Assembly (NCBI RefSeq): GCF_900119145.1
Contig: NZ_FPIY01000001.1
Coordinates: 496,001 to 560,000 of the forward strand
DNA: 64,000 bases
Direction of reading: 5' to 3'
From: Cellulophaga fucicola
GTDB lineage: Bacteria; Bacteroidota; Bacteroidia; Flavobacteriales; Flavobacteriaceae
Part shown: positions 9,827-18,412 of the stretch, piece by piece
Layout of the letters: each line of letters opens with the position of its first letter
Position numbering within the stretch: the stretch's first letter is position 1
Notes under the pieces: model-generated
The model's database searches: none
What the model was told of the DNA's origin: nothing
The model's input: the letters and a program-made list of their open reading frames with translations, nothing else
Made by a program: the position numbers and the translations under genes

Positions 9827-9847
9827 CAAAGATAGAATACAAAGGTA
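9827..9847 (-). promoter_or_regulatory. two overlapping -7 boxes for the DCC gene
   Basis: Reading the minus strand, TACCTTTG (9847-9840) and TATCTTTG (9834-9827) both match TAnnTTTG. Use of the second would place the transcript start almost on the GTG start codon. Confidence 0.5.
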
Positions 9848-9861
9848 AACTATCGCTGTTT

Positions 9862-11736
9862 TTATAATGAATTTAAGAAATCGCACAAATCTGTTTGTTT
9901 ACCTAGATTAAGTTTCTTTTTTAATCTGTATTTAGACTTTAGAATACTATCTGGTAAAACATTAAAAATGGCTGCAATTTCTTTGGTAGATAAGTTCATT
10001 CTTAAAAAAGCAGCAAGTCTAATTTCTTTTTCTGTAATGTCTGCGTATATGGCTCTTAATTTATTGTCAAAATTATTATGTACATCTGCAAAATAAGATT
10101 TAAATAAGTCCCAGTCTTTATCGTCTGCAGTTTGCTTTTTAAGTAGCATTAGAATGCGTCTAAACTCTACATTAAACTTTTCAGGATTGTTTTTTAGTTT
10201 TTTTAAGTTTTCTATTAACTCTTGAGTAAATGTATTTTTCTGAACCAAATGCACGGTTAGGCTGGTTAATTCTTTTTGTTTGTGCTCAATTTCTTTTTTG
10301 TGAAGTTCGTTTTGCTTTTTCTGGTTGCTTTTATTTTTCTTAATTCTTTGTTTAAAAATAAAGAACAACATTATAGATAAAGAAACACCTGAAAACATAC
10401 CTCCAGCATAAAGACTTTTGGTAAGTGTATCTACCTTAGATTTTTGGTGCAAATTTTTTATTTCTTCTTCATTTAAAGCTAATAGGGTCTGTTTTTTATC
10501 AGTTTCGTAAATAGTTTGTAATTCTTCTATTTGTTGATTTTTATTAGAGTTGTATATGCTATCCTTAAATTTCTGATGTTCTTTTAAATCTTTAATGGCC
10601 ATATTAGTATTATTTAATTCTTCATAAGCCAAAGACCTTAGCTTGTAGAGATCCATTAAATAATCTAATCTTTTAGAAGGTATAGATTTAGTAATAGCAA
10701 GGTCTAAATACTCTAGAGCTTTGTTAGGTTCATCTAAATCTATATAAAGGCTACCGAGTTCTTTAAGCACATCTATATAATTAAAAGTAAAACCTTCTCT
10801 TTTATGAAAAACTAAGCTTTCTTCTAAGTATACTTTAGATTTTTCAAATTGTCTGGTTTCTCTGTAAAGTGCTCCTATATTTGTGTAGAGCATAGCTTCA
10901 TTAGATTTAAGACTGTACTCTTTTGCAATTTTTAAACTTTCAGAAAAATTTTCTATGGCGCTATCATAATTTTTCAGCATTACGTAAGAAGTGCCAATTT
11001 GCAAGTACATATTACATTTCCAAACGTTATCGTTTTCTTCTGTGTATACTTTTAGTGCTTGTTTGTAATAATCTATAGCTTCTTCATAATTTTGTACATT
11101 ATGTTGTATTTCGCCTATTCTTGCAATCATATCTGCTTTAAACATAGGATCTGCATCAATAGAATCTAATGTTTTTAAAGCTTGCATATATAGTTTTTGA
11201 GATATTCTAAACTGTCCATTACTTAAATAAACGCTGGCAATATTACCAATACAAGTGCTGAGTAATTCTATTTCATTATTTTTTTTATAAATTTCTTTAG
11301 CTTCATTAAAAAGTAGTAATGCTTCTTCTTTATTGCTATTTAATCTTTCTATATCCGCTAATTCAGACAAAGCTTTAGCATAAAAAATATCCTCATTTAA
11401 CTCTTTGGCTAGTGACATTGCTATTCTGTGGTAGTAAACAGCAGAATCTAACTTATGTATTACTCTATAACTAACGCCAGATTGGTATGCAGCATTTAAC
11501 ATTTTTTTATTGTTACTAATAGACTTAGAAATTTGATAAGCCTTTAGCGAATATTTTAATGAAGATTTAGGATTTTCATACAACAATGTTGTGTACAAAC
11601 TTTCTAAGACTTCTATTTTTTCTAAAGGATAAGTTTTTGTTTTTAAACTATTTTCTAAGCTATCAATTTTTTTTTCTGTTTGACTGTAACATAGCGTAGT
11701 AAAAAATGTAGCAACGACAATTATTAGAGTTTTCAT
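9862..11736 (-). CDS. membrane TPR protein with C-terminal helix-turn-helix (LuxR-like) domain
   Basis: A 624-residue signalling protein of a type common in Bacteroidota. It has a signal peptide (MKTLIIVVATFFTTLCYSQ), a periplasmic array of tetratricopeptide repeats over roughly residues 30-400, a transmembrane helix near 446-464, a basic coiled coil, and a cytoplasmic C-terminal domain ending in a LSTKEIAAIFNVLPDSILKSKYRLKKKL segment that resembles a LuxR/GerE helix-turn-helix. There is no kinase or phosphoacceptor domain, so sensing and DNA binding would reside in one chain. It is divergent from the cytolysin-like gene across 356 bases and could regulate it; that is inference. Confidence 0.78.
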   Translation of the reverse strand: MKTLIIVVATFFTTLCYSQTEKKIDSLENSLKTKTYPLEKIEVLESLYTTLLYENPKSSLKYSLKAYQISKSISNNKKMLNAAYQSGVSYRVIHKLDSAVYYHRIAMSLAKELNEDIFYAKALSELADIERLNSNKEEALLLFNEAKEIYKKNNEIELLSTCIGNIASVYLSNGQFRISQKLYMQALKTLDSIDADPMFKADMIARIGEIQHNVQNYEEAIDYYKQALKVYTEENDNVWKCNMYLQIGTSYVMLKNYDSAIENFSESLKIAKEYSLKSNEAMLYTNIGALYRETRQFEKSKVYLEESLVFHKREGFTFNYIDVLKELGSLYIDLDEPNKALEYLDLAITKSIPSKRLDYLMDLYKLRSLAYEELNNTNMAIKDLKEHQKFKDSIYNSNKNQQIEELQTIYETDKKQTLLALNEEEIKNLHQKSKVDTLTKSLYAGGMFSGVSLSIMLFFIFKQRIKKNKSNQKKQNELHKKEIEHKQKELTSLTVHLVQKNTFTQELIENLKKLKNNPEKFNVEFRRILMLLKKQTADDKDWDLFKSYFADVHNNFDNKLRAIYADITEKEIRLAAFLRMNLSTKEIAAIFNVLPDSILKSKYRLKKKLNLGKQTDLCDFLNSL

Positions 11737-12092
11737 AAGTAGAATTAAAAATATTTAGTAAACGAATAATTAAAATAATTGGGGAGTTTATTCTTATTCT
11801 TGGGTTCTAAGGTAAAGATTAAATGCTTTAAATTATATATATCATAACAATGTCTATTTGGGTAAAGTCCATTGTTTGTCTATAAAACAATGTGTTTTTT
11901 TATAATGATATTACTTTGTAAAACTCTGTTTTTGTTGGTGTTATAAGATTATTGTGTTGTGTTTTGTTTATTGGTTATTTAATGTGTTTAGAGTAATCAT
12001 TATTCTTGTTTGTCCATACTTTGTCTATAATATTTTTTAGGCTAAGGAGGTATTAGCATCTAGTTTTGATAACACAAATCTTAAAATAATTA
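11737..12092. promoter_or_regulatory. divergent control region with TTTGTCYATA boxes
   Basis: This 356-base AT-rich gap holds no gene. It contains TTTGTCTATA at 11875-11884 and a tandem pair, TTTGTCCATA (12009-12018) and TTTGTCTATA (12020-12029), whose copies are spaced 11 bases, one helical turn. A related TGTCTAT lies at 11851. The tandem pair ends 64 bases before the cytolysin-like start. An AAGGAGG at 12043-12049 resembles a ribosome site but is too far from the start to serve as one. Confidence 0.5.
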
Positions 12093-14051
12093 ATGATGAA
12101 AGTAATGTATTTAAATAAGTTAAGAACAAACCTATGGGTGTTTTTAATGCTACTAGCAACGATAATTTCTTGTAATAAAGATGAAGAACCTAAAGAAGAA
12201 GAAGCAGTACCAGAAACCTTTTCTAGTGTTTTGGCTATGGGTAAAGAATTAGAAGAACCAATAGAAGAAGAAACAGAAGTTGAAAGTACAGAAAAAGAAG
12301 AAAGTATAACAAAAACTGACGATAATGGTTTACCTGTAGTAGAAAGTTGGAAATGTACAACTACTACATACGATTTAAAAAAAGGAACAGGTGGTGAAGA
12401 AGGATTTCCTTTATTTAGCCCTAACGCTAAAATAATTTATCCAGGAAGTTTACTACAAGGTAAAACTTTAAAAAACACAACTCCAGATGTTATATCGGTA
12501 GATCGTGCTGGTGGTACTATATCTTATGACTTAGTCAACGGAAACGCATCTAGCAATGTTAGTGTAGATGTTGTCTCTAAAAGTAGTATACAAGCAGCAA
12601 TGAACAAAATTATAGCTGCGTCTCCTAATGTAGCACCTGCTAATTTTACCTTTGAGTACGAACAAGTACAAACAAGAGAAGCTCTAGCTATAAGTATGGG
12701 CTTGGATGTTAAATCTGCTTTTGTAAAGGCAGGAGCTAGTTTTGATTTTGAAAATGAAGATAACAGTAATAGAATTTTGGTTAAGTTAAAGCAAACTTTT
12801 TATACTATGTCTATGGACTTACCAACTAGTTTAGACGATTTGTTTGCAGACTCCGTAACTCCGCAGGATTTAGCTAAATACGTGCAAGATGATAATCCTG
12901 CCACTTATATTAGTGATGTTACCTATGGTCGTGTGTATTATATGTTAATAGAATCTAGTTCCTCTTACCAAGAACTAAATGTTGCAGTAAATGCCAGTTT
13001 TGGAGCATTTGGCGCTAAAGTTAAAGCAGACTTAGAGGTAGATTATTTAAAAGAGTTAAGTAACCTAAATATTAAAGTAATTGCTTTTGGTGGAGATACA
13101 GAATCTACAATATCTAGTATTGGTGTAACTAACTTAAGTACATTAGTTGGCTTATTATCTAAAAGTGCAGTTATTGGTTCTGGTTTACCTATTAGCTATG
13201 TAGTGCGTAGTGTAAATACAAACCAAATAGTTGGCGTGCAACTTGCAACAGAACTTAGTGAAACAGAATGTATTCCTCTTTTTAGTAATGGAGAACCAAT
13301 ACAAACTAAGCATTGGAGAGGTAATATTTTAAATAAAATGGGAGGAGTAGGAGCAGCTTTTGAGCGTAATTCTGGAGAGTTTATTTTGATAAATAAAACA
13401 GGAGATAAATATATACGTAGTTACAATGGAGAATTAGATGGTCCTTATGATGTAACTAATTTGTTTGAAGGAGATTTTCCGTTTTTTACAGGTGATAAAA
13501 ATAATAATAATTTTGATGGCATTGGTGCAATAGTAAATATTAGAAACAATAGTAATGAAGATAGCATAGATAATGAAAGACAATTTTTAGCAATTTCAAA
13601 AAGTGGTTTGCAGTTTAAATACGCTAGCGGAAATTCTTGGGAAAGTTTTACTAGCGTAGCAGATCTATCTGTTGAAAAATTAAGCACTATTGGGAATAAT
13701 CCTTTTGGTGTTAGTGGTATTGGAGCAGCACTAAATGTTTTTTATGAGGTAGAAGACAAGGAGACCGGTTATTATAAAAGCTCATTACATTTTTTTAATA
13801 AGGTTGGTACTAAACGAACTTTGTTCTGGTCAGGAAGTAGATACGGAAAAGGTGGAGAGATTAGTGATTCATCTGATTTAACTTCAACTTTTAGTCAGTA
13901 TAAAAATATACCTTTTACAGCTATTGGTGCTGCATTAAGATTTGATGTTGGGGGTAGTAAAAAATATATAATATTTGATATAACAGGTACAAAATACACT
14001 ATATCTGATATTACGTCTGCTACTGGGTTTTCTCCAGCCTATAGTTTATAA
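12093..14051 (+). CDS. cholesterol-dependent-cytolysin-like lipoprotein with C-terminal four-repeat hemopexin-like region
   Basis: A predicted outer-membrane lipoprotein (hydrophobic stretch, then lipobox Cys27) with an acidic linker (30-75). Residues about 85-400 match domains 1-3 of thiol-activated cytolysins: IIYPGSLLQGKTL (104-116), an FTFEYEQVQTREAL region, KQTFYTMSMDLPTSLDDLF (233-251), YGRVYYMLIESSSSYQEL (278-295), an AFGGD (331-335) and LPISYVVRS (355-363). Domain 4 with its tryptophan-rich undecapeptide is absent. Instead residues 405-652 hold four units, each opening with a [GA][VI]GA[AI] motif at 417, 475, 541 and 609, each followed by a beta-rich stretch as in hemopexin propellers. 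Such CDC-like proteins are known from Bacteroidota (Elizabethkingia). Pore formation and target are inferred. ATGs at 12096 and 12105 are alternative starts. Confidence 0.8.
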   Translation: MMKVMYLNKLRTNLWVFLMLLATIISCNKDEEPKEEEAVPETFSSVLAMGKELEEPIEEETEVESTEKEESITKTDDNGLPVVESWKCTTTTYDLKKGTGGEEGFPLFSPNAKIIYPGSLLQGKTLKNTTPDVISVDRAGGTISYDLVNGNASSNVSVDVVSKSSIQAAMNKIIAASPNVAPANFTFEYEQVQTREALAISMGLDVKSAFVKAGASFDFENEDNSNRILVKLKQTFYTMSMDLPTSLDDLFADSVTPQDLAKYVQDDNPATYISDVTYGRVYYMLIESSSSYQELNVAVNASFGAFGAKVKADLEVDYLKELSNLNIKVIAFGGDTESTISSIGVTNLSTLVGLLSKSAVIGSGLPISYVVRSVNTNQIVGVQLATELSETECIPLFSNGEPIQTKHWRGNILNKMGGVGAAFERNSGEFILINKTGDKYIRSYNGELDGPYDVTNLFEGDFPFFTGDKNNNNFDGIGAIVNIRNNSNEDSIDNERQFLAISKSGLQFKYASGNSWESFTSVADLSVEKLSTIGNNPFGVSGIGAALNVFYEVEDKETGYYKSSLHFFNKVGTKRTLFWSGSRYGKGGEISDSSDLTSTFSQYKNIPFTAIGAALRFDVGGSKKYIIFDITGTKYTISDITSATGFSPAYSL

Positions 14052-14054
14052 TTT

Positions 14055-14096
14055 AAAAAACAGTTAGTAAAGCAATACTTTACTAACTGTTTTTTC
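14055..14096 (+). terminator. strong intrinsic terminator after the cytolysin-like gene
   Basis: A 12-bp perfect stem, CAGTTAGTAAAG (14061-14072) with CTTTACTAACTG (14078-14089), has a 5-base loop and is followed by six T. Confidence 0.9.
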
Positions 14097-14141
14097 TTCA
14101 ATATCTAGTAACCTACTTATGCTTATTTAAATTAATTTATT

Positions 14142-14753
14142 ATGAAAAGAGTAAAATTACTACTAGTGTTACTTACGTTAGTTATCTCTTGTTCTAATGA
14201 AGAGGATAGCATTCTGTTGCAACCCAAAGATGAAATAAACTTTACAATTCAAAAACTTAATTCTGATAATAATTATATATCAAAACCAAGTAAAGTAGTA
14301 GTAGCACAAAAAATGTCTAGTTGGTCACAAAGCCCTAATGATAAAATACATCTTGTAAGAGAAGCTTATTATAATGTTACTCTAGAAAACGGGGAACAAA
14401 TTATGCTTGGGTTGTATTTTAGTAAAGCTAATGTAGAACGCAATTTATTACATATAAATGACACTAAAAAAGGACATTACTGGAGTTATAAATCTTTAGA
14501 TAAAGAAATTAATAACTTTTACAAAGGCTGCGCTATTAGAATATTAATTAATAATACTAATGCATATTTTGTAGAACATCAAAATAAGAGTGCAAAAGTA
14601 ATTAGTGTAACTGCAACACAAGTTTTAGGTAAAAATAAAAACGTATTAAACTTAGAATTTAGTGGTAAAGCTACAGGTTTTTACGATCCTAATGGTACAG
14701 AACAGGAGTTTTACTTACTTACCAATGGTAGTTTTAAAGGAATAATAGAATAA
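14142..14753 (+). CDS. hypothetical lipoprotein next to the cytolysin-like gene
   Basis: A 203-residue protein with a lipoprotein signal (lipobox LVISC, Cys17) followed by an acidic SNEEDS spacer. I do not recognise the family. The mature part alternates polar and hydrophobic residues as in a beta-sandwich, with a YYNVTLENGEQIMLGLYF stretch in the middle and repeated Gly/Asn turns towards the C-terminus. It lies 90 bases after the cytolysin-like gene but beyond a strong terminator, so it is probably transcribed separately. It could be a partner or an immunity factor, but nothing in the sequence proves either. Confidence 0.6.
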   Translation: MKRVKLLLVLLTLVISCSNEEDSILLQPKDEINFTIQKLNSDNNYISKPSKVVVAQKMSSWSQSPNDKIHLVREAYYNVTLENGEQIMLGLYFSKANVERNLLHINDTKKGHYWSYKSLDKEINNFYKGCAIRILINNTNAYFVEHQNKSAKVISVTATQVLGKNKNVLNLEFSGKATGFYDPNGTEQEFYLLTNGSFKGIIE

Positions 14754-15209
14754 TTTATTAAAATGTGGGAACAGTTGACCTCTAATGTAGTTTTTTAGTT
14801 TCTACTGCAATATGTCAACTGTTATTTTTTACATAAAATATGGACTATAACTAGACGTTTTAAATTTTTTATTAAAAATAATAAGCTGTAATTCAGCAAG
14901 TTGAATAAAAGTTAAACTTTTTGACAACTTTTTTTAATCCTTGTGCGTATATATTTAGGCGTAAGTTTTAACGCTGTAAAATTAAAGTGAAATACTTACT
15001 TTTTTTTAAGCTAATTTATAGGTGTCTATATTTTGTCTATGGTCGTTATTTTGTCTAAATAAGATAAAAATATAGTTTAGCTTCTGAATAGTAATTATCA
15101 AAATAAAATATATTTAGTCAAAAGAAATTCTTTTGGTTAAGTTTTAAAAGTTGGGGAACAGTCGGCCTCTCAAGTTGTTTTTTTAAACTTCATACTTGAT
15201 GCTGGCTGT
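14754..15209. other. 456-base gap with repeated boxes and two related hairpins
   Basis: No gene is seen. The gap holds hairpin element A (14765-14833), a tandem TGTCTAT pair at 15023 and 15034 (11-base spacing), another TTTGTCTAAA at 15050, and hairpin element B (15150-15220). The boxes copy those upstream of the cytolysin-like gene. A small RNA starting near 15060 and ending at element B is possible but unproven. Confidence 0.5.
14765..14833 (+). repeat. hairpin element A (GGGAACAGT family)
   Basis: GTGGGAACAGTTGACCTCT opens the element. AACAGTTGAC (14770-14779) pairs perfectly with GTCAACTGTT (14814-14823), and an inner GTAG/CTAC stem can form. A run of T follows, so it can end transcription of the 203-residue lipoprotein gene. 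It is closely related to element B at 15150. Confidence 0.65.
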
Positions 15210-15220
15210 TTATTTTTTAG
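15150..15220. repeat. hairpin element B (GGGAACAGT family)
   Basis: TGGGGAACAGTCGGCCTCT (15152-15170) matches element A at 15 of 19 positions. AACAGTCGGC pairs with GCTGGCTGTT through two G-U wobbles, and an inner CAAGT/ACTTG stem mirrors the second stem of A. It ends in TTTATTTTTTA and abuts the mutS2 stop. Confidence 0.6.
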
Positions 15221-17381
15221 CCTGTACCAATTCTAACTTTTCTACATCTACGTTAGTTGTAAATAAACCATAATTTACAATCGCTTTTTTCTTTTCTAAG
15301 CTATCTATACTACCAACAGCTTTACCATCTAGTAAACGCACTCTATCACCAATTTTAAAGACATATTTAGGTTTAAGTTTTTCCTTAACAATAGCCTTTT
15401 TCTTTTCTACCTTTTTCTTTTCACGAATTACTTCAACCTTTTTAGCAACTTCTTCTTCTACTTGTTTCTTTTTAACCTTTAGAGCTTTAACTTCTTTGGT
15501 TGTTTTCTTTTTTCGTTTGCTATTTTCTGTTTCTACAATACGCAATAATTCAGATATTACTACCTTTTTTTTATTATCCTGAAAATACTTTTCGGCAGCA
15601 TCATTAACCTTATTGCCTAAGTAAATCATACGTTGGTTATGGTCGTATAATTCCTGGTAATTTTCTAGTTTAGATTTTACTTTGTTATTTAATTCTTCTA
15701 AACGTCTAGATTCTTCTCTAGCTTTGGTTTCTTCTTCTTGTAGCCTAGAACCCGTTTTTTCCATTTTACTACGCTCTTTTTGCATTTTAGCTATAGTAGC
15801 ATCAAAACGTACTTTACCTCGTTCAATCTTTTTCTTAGCCTTATTAATTAAACTATAAGGAATTCCGTTTTTCTGAGCAACTTCAAATGTAAAAGAGCTA
15901 CCTGCTTGCCCTAACATTAATTTAAACGTAGGTTCTAAGCTTTTTGCATCAAACAACATATTAGCGTTTGTAGCGTGTGGTAATTCGTTAGCAAGCATTT
16001 TTAAATTGGCGTAATGTGTAGTAATTACACCATAAGCACCACGCTCATAAAAAACTTCTAAAAAGGCTTCGGCTAAAGCACCACCAAGTTCAGGATCACT
16101 ACCTGTACCAAATTCATCAATTAAAAAGAGTGTTTTGTCGTTACACTTTTTTAAGAAGTTATTCATATTTTTAAGTCGATAACTATAGGTACTTAAATGG
16201 TTTTCTATAGATTGATTATCGCCTATATCGGTCAATATTTTTTCAAATAAGCAAACAGTACTACGTTCGTGAACCGGAATTAACATTCCGCTTTGCAACA
16301 TTACCTGAAGCAGCCCTATAGTTTTTAAAGTAATACTTTTACCTCCAGCATTGGGGCCAGAAATAACTATAATTCTATTATCTTGTTTTAGCTCTATAGT
16401 TTGCGGCCACGTTTTTTCATTTTTTCTTGTATTGGTTAAATACAAGAGTGGGTGGTAAGCATCTCGCAAATACATTTCTCTTTCTTCACTAATTTTAGGC
16501 AAGAGAGACTTGGTGTCTTGTGCGTATTTAGCTTTTGCAGCAGTAATATCTATTTGTGCTAAATACTCTTGGTATGTAGCTAAAATATAATCAAAAGGTC
16601 TAATAGCAGCCGTTAATTCTTTTAAAATACGATTTACTTCCTCCTTTTCATCAAACTCTAAATTGTTTAATTCTCTACTATGGCGTAATGTAGCTTCTGG
16701 TTCTATATAAACAATACTACCAGTTTTAGATGTACCCATAACAGCACCTTTTACCTTTTTACGGTACATTGCTTTAACAGCTAAAACGCGTCTGTTTTCT
16801 ACTACAGATTCCCTAATTTCATCTAAATAATCTGCAGAGTTATAAGAGTTTAAGGCAGATAAAAAACTACCATTAATTTTGCCTTTTACAGCATTAATTT
16901 CTCTACGTATATCATATAATTTATTAGAAGCTTTGTCTTTTACTTCACCAAACTTATCTACAATAGCATCTATTGCATTTGGTATTTCCGGAAGTACATT
17001 TAGCGTTTCTGCATTAGCAAAAAGTAGCGGGTAGTATTCTTTAAATTTTTTAAAGAATTTGGTGTGTATAACAATAGTGCTACAAATACTTCCTATTTTT
17101 TTAAATCCACCAATTTCTAAAGTGGCATTTTCTATTTTTAATAAGTATAATTCTTTGGTAATACTGTCAAAACCGTGATTAGGAATACGGTTTTCGTTTA
17201 CGTAAGATGCAACATACTCATTTGTTTTACCTAAATGTTCTAGAATCTCTTCTTTACTACTAAAAGGTACTATCTCTAAAGCTAATTCCTTACCTAATTC
17301 GGTACTGCAGCGCAAATTAATGTGCTCTAATACGGTATTAAATTCTAGGTCTTGAAGTGTTTTAGTGTGTATTTTATGCAT
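15210..17381 (-). CDS. mutS2: MutS2-family ATPase without Smr domain
   Basis: A MutS2-type ATPase, a family that binds branched DNA or collided ribosomes. It has the N-terminal MutS2 core, Walker A GPNAGGKS near residue 341, Walker B LIDEFGTGSD near 417, a clamp-like coiled coil and long Lys/Glu-rich helices (about 510-680). The 723 residues end in a small beta domain (GDRVRLLDG, VGSID) of KOW/SH3 type. The Smr endonuclease domain that ends canonical MutS2 is missing, as I believe is usual in Bacteroidota homologues. The start is supported by a -7 box 20 bases upstream. Confidence 0.9.
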   Translation of the reverse strand: MHKIHTKTLQDLEFNTVLEHINLRCSTELGKELALEIVPFSSKEEILEHLGKTNEYVASYVNENRIPNHGFDSITKELYLLKIENATLEIGGFKKIGSICSTIVIHTKFFKKFKEYYPLLFANAETLNVLPEIPNAIDAIVDKFGEVKDKASNKLYDIRREINAVKGKINGSFLSALNSYNSADYLDEIRESVVENRRVLAVKAMYRKKVKGAVMGTSKTGSIVYIEPEATLRHSRELNNLEFDEKEEVNRILKELTAAIRPFDYILATYQEYLAQIDITAAKAKYAQDTKSLLPKISEEREMYLRDAYHPLLYLTNTRKNEKTWPQTIELKQDNRIIVISGPNAGGKSITLKTIGLLQVMLQSGMLIPVHERSTVCLFEKILTDIGDNQSIENHLSTYSYRLKNMNNFLKKCNDKTLFLIDEFGTGSDPELGGALAEAFLEVFYERGAYGVITTHYANLKMLANELPHATNANMLFDAKSLEPTFKLMLGQAGSSFTFEVAQKNGIPYSLINKAKKKIERGKVRFDATIAKMQKERSKMEKTGSRLQEEETKAREESRRLEELNNKVKSKLENYQELYDHNQRMIYLGNKVNDAAEKYFQDNKKKVVISELLRIVETENSKRKKKTTKEVKALKVKKKQVEEEVAKKVEVIREKKKVEKKKAIVKEKLKPKYVFKIGDRVRLLDGKAVGSIDSLEKKKAIVNYGLFTTNVDVEKLELVQAKK

Positions 17382-17400
17382 TCTATAATTTTAAGCCTTG

Positions 17401-17408
17401 CAAAGGTA
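17401..17408 (-). promoter_or_regulatory. -7 box of mutS2
   Basis: The minus-strand TACCTTTG fits TAnnTTTG and gives a very short leader before the start at 17381. Confidence 0.6.
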
Positions 17409-17453
17409 AAGATAAGTGATGAAACTAGAAATTTGAGGTTCTCTTTAAAACCA

Positions 17454-18311
17454 TTAAAATCTCCATACTAATATTCTACTTTTTTTATTACCCTGTTCCA
17501 TTGGAACTATAAAATGAGTAGCTTTTAATTTTGTTAATTGTTTTTCTAGTTTTGGCAGGTTTTCACTTTTAGAAACTAGGCTTGTAAAAAATGTAACATT
17601 ATTTTTAAATAGTACGCTTTCTTTTATTAGCCTCTTTAAAAACAGTGCTTCACCACCATTACACCAAAGCTCATTTGCTATACCACCAAAATTAAGTTCT
17701 AGGTTATTCTTTTTTAATCCAAGATTTTTAAGTTTACGCATTGTACCTTTAGTAGCCTCTTTTTTTGATGCATGAAAAGGTGGATTACACATTGTAAAAT
17801 GGAATTTTTCATTAGGTTTTATTATTCCAGAGAAAATGTTGGCATTATCTTTCTGGTGTCTAATGTCAATTTTATCAACTAAATTAGAATTAGCGTTTAC
17901 ATTTTTAGTTGCAGATTCTACGGCTACAGTATTAATATCAGAACCCACCATTTGCCAATTGTAAATTTGACTCCCCAAAATGGGATAAATACAGTTTGCA
18001 CCAACACCAATATCTAAACCCTTAATAGGTTCTTGTATATTTTCTTTAGCAACTATATCTGCTATATAATGTATGTAATCTGCGCGTCCAGGAATAGGAG
18101 CACAGAGGTAATTTTCTGGAATATCCCAAGAGCTAATATTGTAATGTAACTTTAATAAAGCCTTGTTAAGAGCTATAACAGCTAGTTGGTTAGCAAAATC
18201 TATAGTCTTATTTCCGTATTGGTTCTTAAAAACAAACGTTTCTAGAGCAGAATGTTTTTCTATTAATTCTTTAAATTGATAAGGCGAATTATGTAAGTTT
18301 TTTGGATGCAC
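17454..18311 (-). CDS. rlmF: 23S rRNA (adenine1618-N6)-methyltransferase
   Basis: Methylates N6 of A1618 in 23S rRNA with S-adenosylmethionine. The SAM-binding region GLDIGVGANCIYP lies near residue 99 and the N6-adenine methyltransferase signature NPPF near residue 174, followed by the family-typical HASKKEA stretch. The 285 residues and the opening MHPKNLHNSPY match the RlmF family. Its own -7 box lies just upstream, divergent from the DEAD-box helicase gene. Confidence 0.94.
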   Translation of the reverse strand: MHPKNLHNSPYQFKELIEKHSALETFVFKNQYGNKTIDFANQLAVIALNKALLKLHYNISSWDIPENYLCAPIPGRADYIHYIADIVAKENIQEPIKGLDIGVGANCIYPILGSQIYNWQMVGSDINTVAVESATKNVNANSNLVDKIDIRHQKDNANIFSGIIKPNEKFHFTMCNPPFHASKKEATKGTMRKLKNLGLKKNNLELNFGGIANELWCNGGEALFLKRLIKESVLFKNNVTFFTSLVSKSENLPKLEKQLTKLKATHFIVPMEQGNKKSRILVWRF

Positions 18312-18326
18312 TACAGCTATTTTTTA

Positions 18327-18334
18327 CAAATGTA
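18327..18334 (-). promoter_or_regulatory. -7 box of rlmF
   Basis: The minus-strand TACATTTG fits TAnnTTTG, 16 bases before the start. Confidence 0.6.
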
Positions 18335-18390
18335 AGATGATATCTAATTAGATAGGCTACTTTTTTCTGTATTCTAGTAAAAAGAGTACC

Positions 18391-18398
18391 TATCTTTG
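18391..18398 (+). promoter_or_regulatory. -7 box that decides the helicase start
   Basis: TATCTTTG fits TAnnTTTG. A GTG at 18398, the first in-frame start, overlaps this box and so cannot be transcribed from it. The ATG at 18413 is therefore the likely start, with a leader of about 10 bases. Confidence 0.65.
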
Positions 18399-18412
18399 TG
18401 CAAAATTATATT

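Noticed and set aside
18398-18412. GTG start of the DEAD-box helicase at 18398
   Set aside because: It overlaps the -7 box TATCTTTG, so it would not be in the transcript; ATG 18413 is used.
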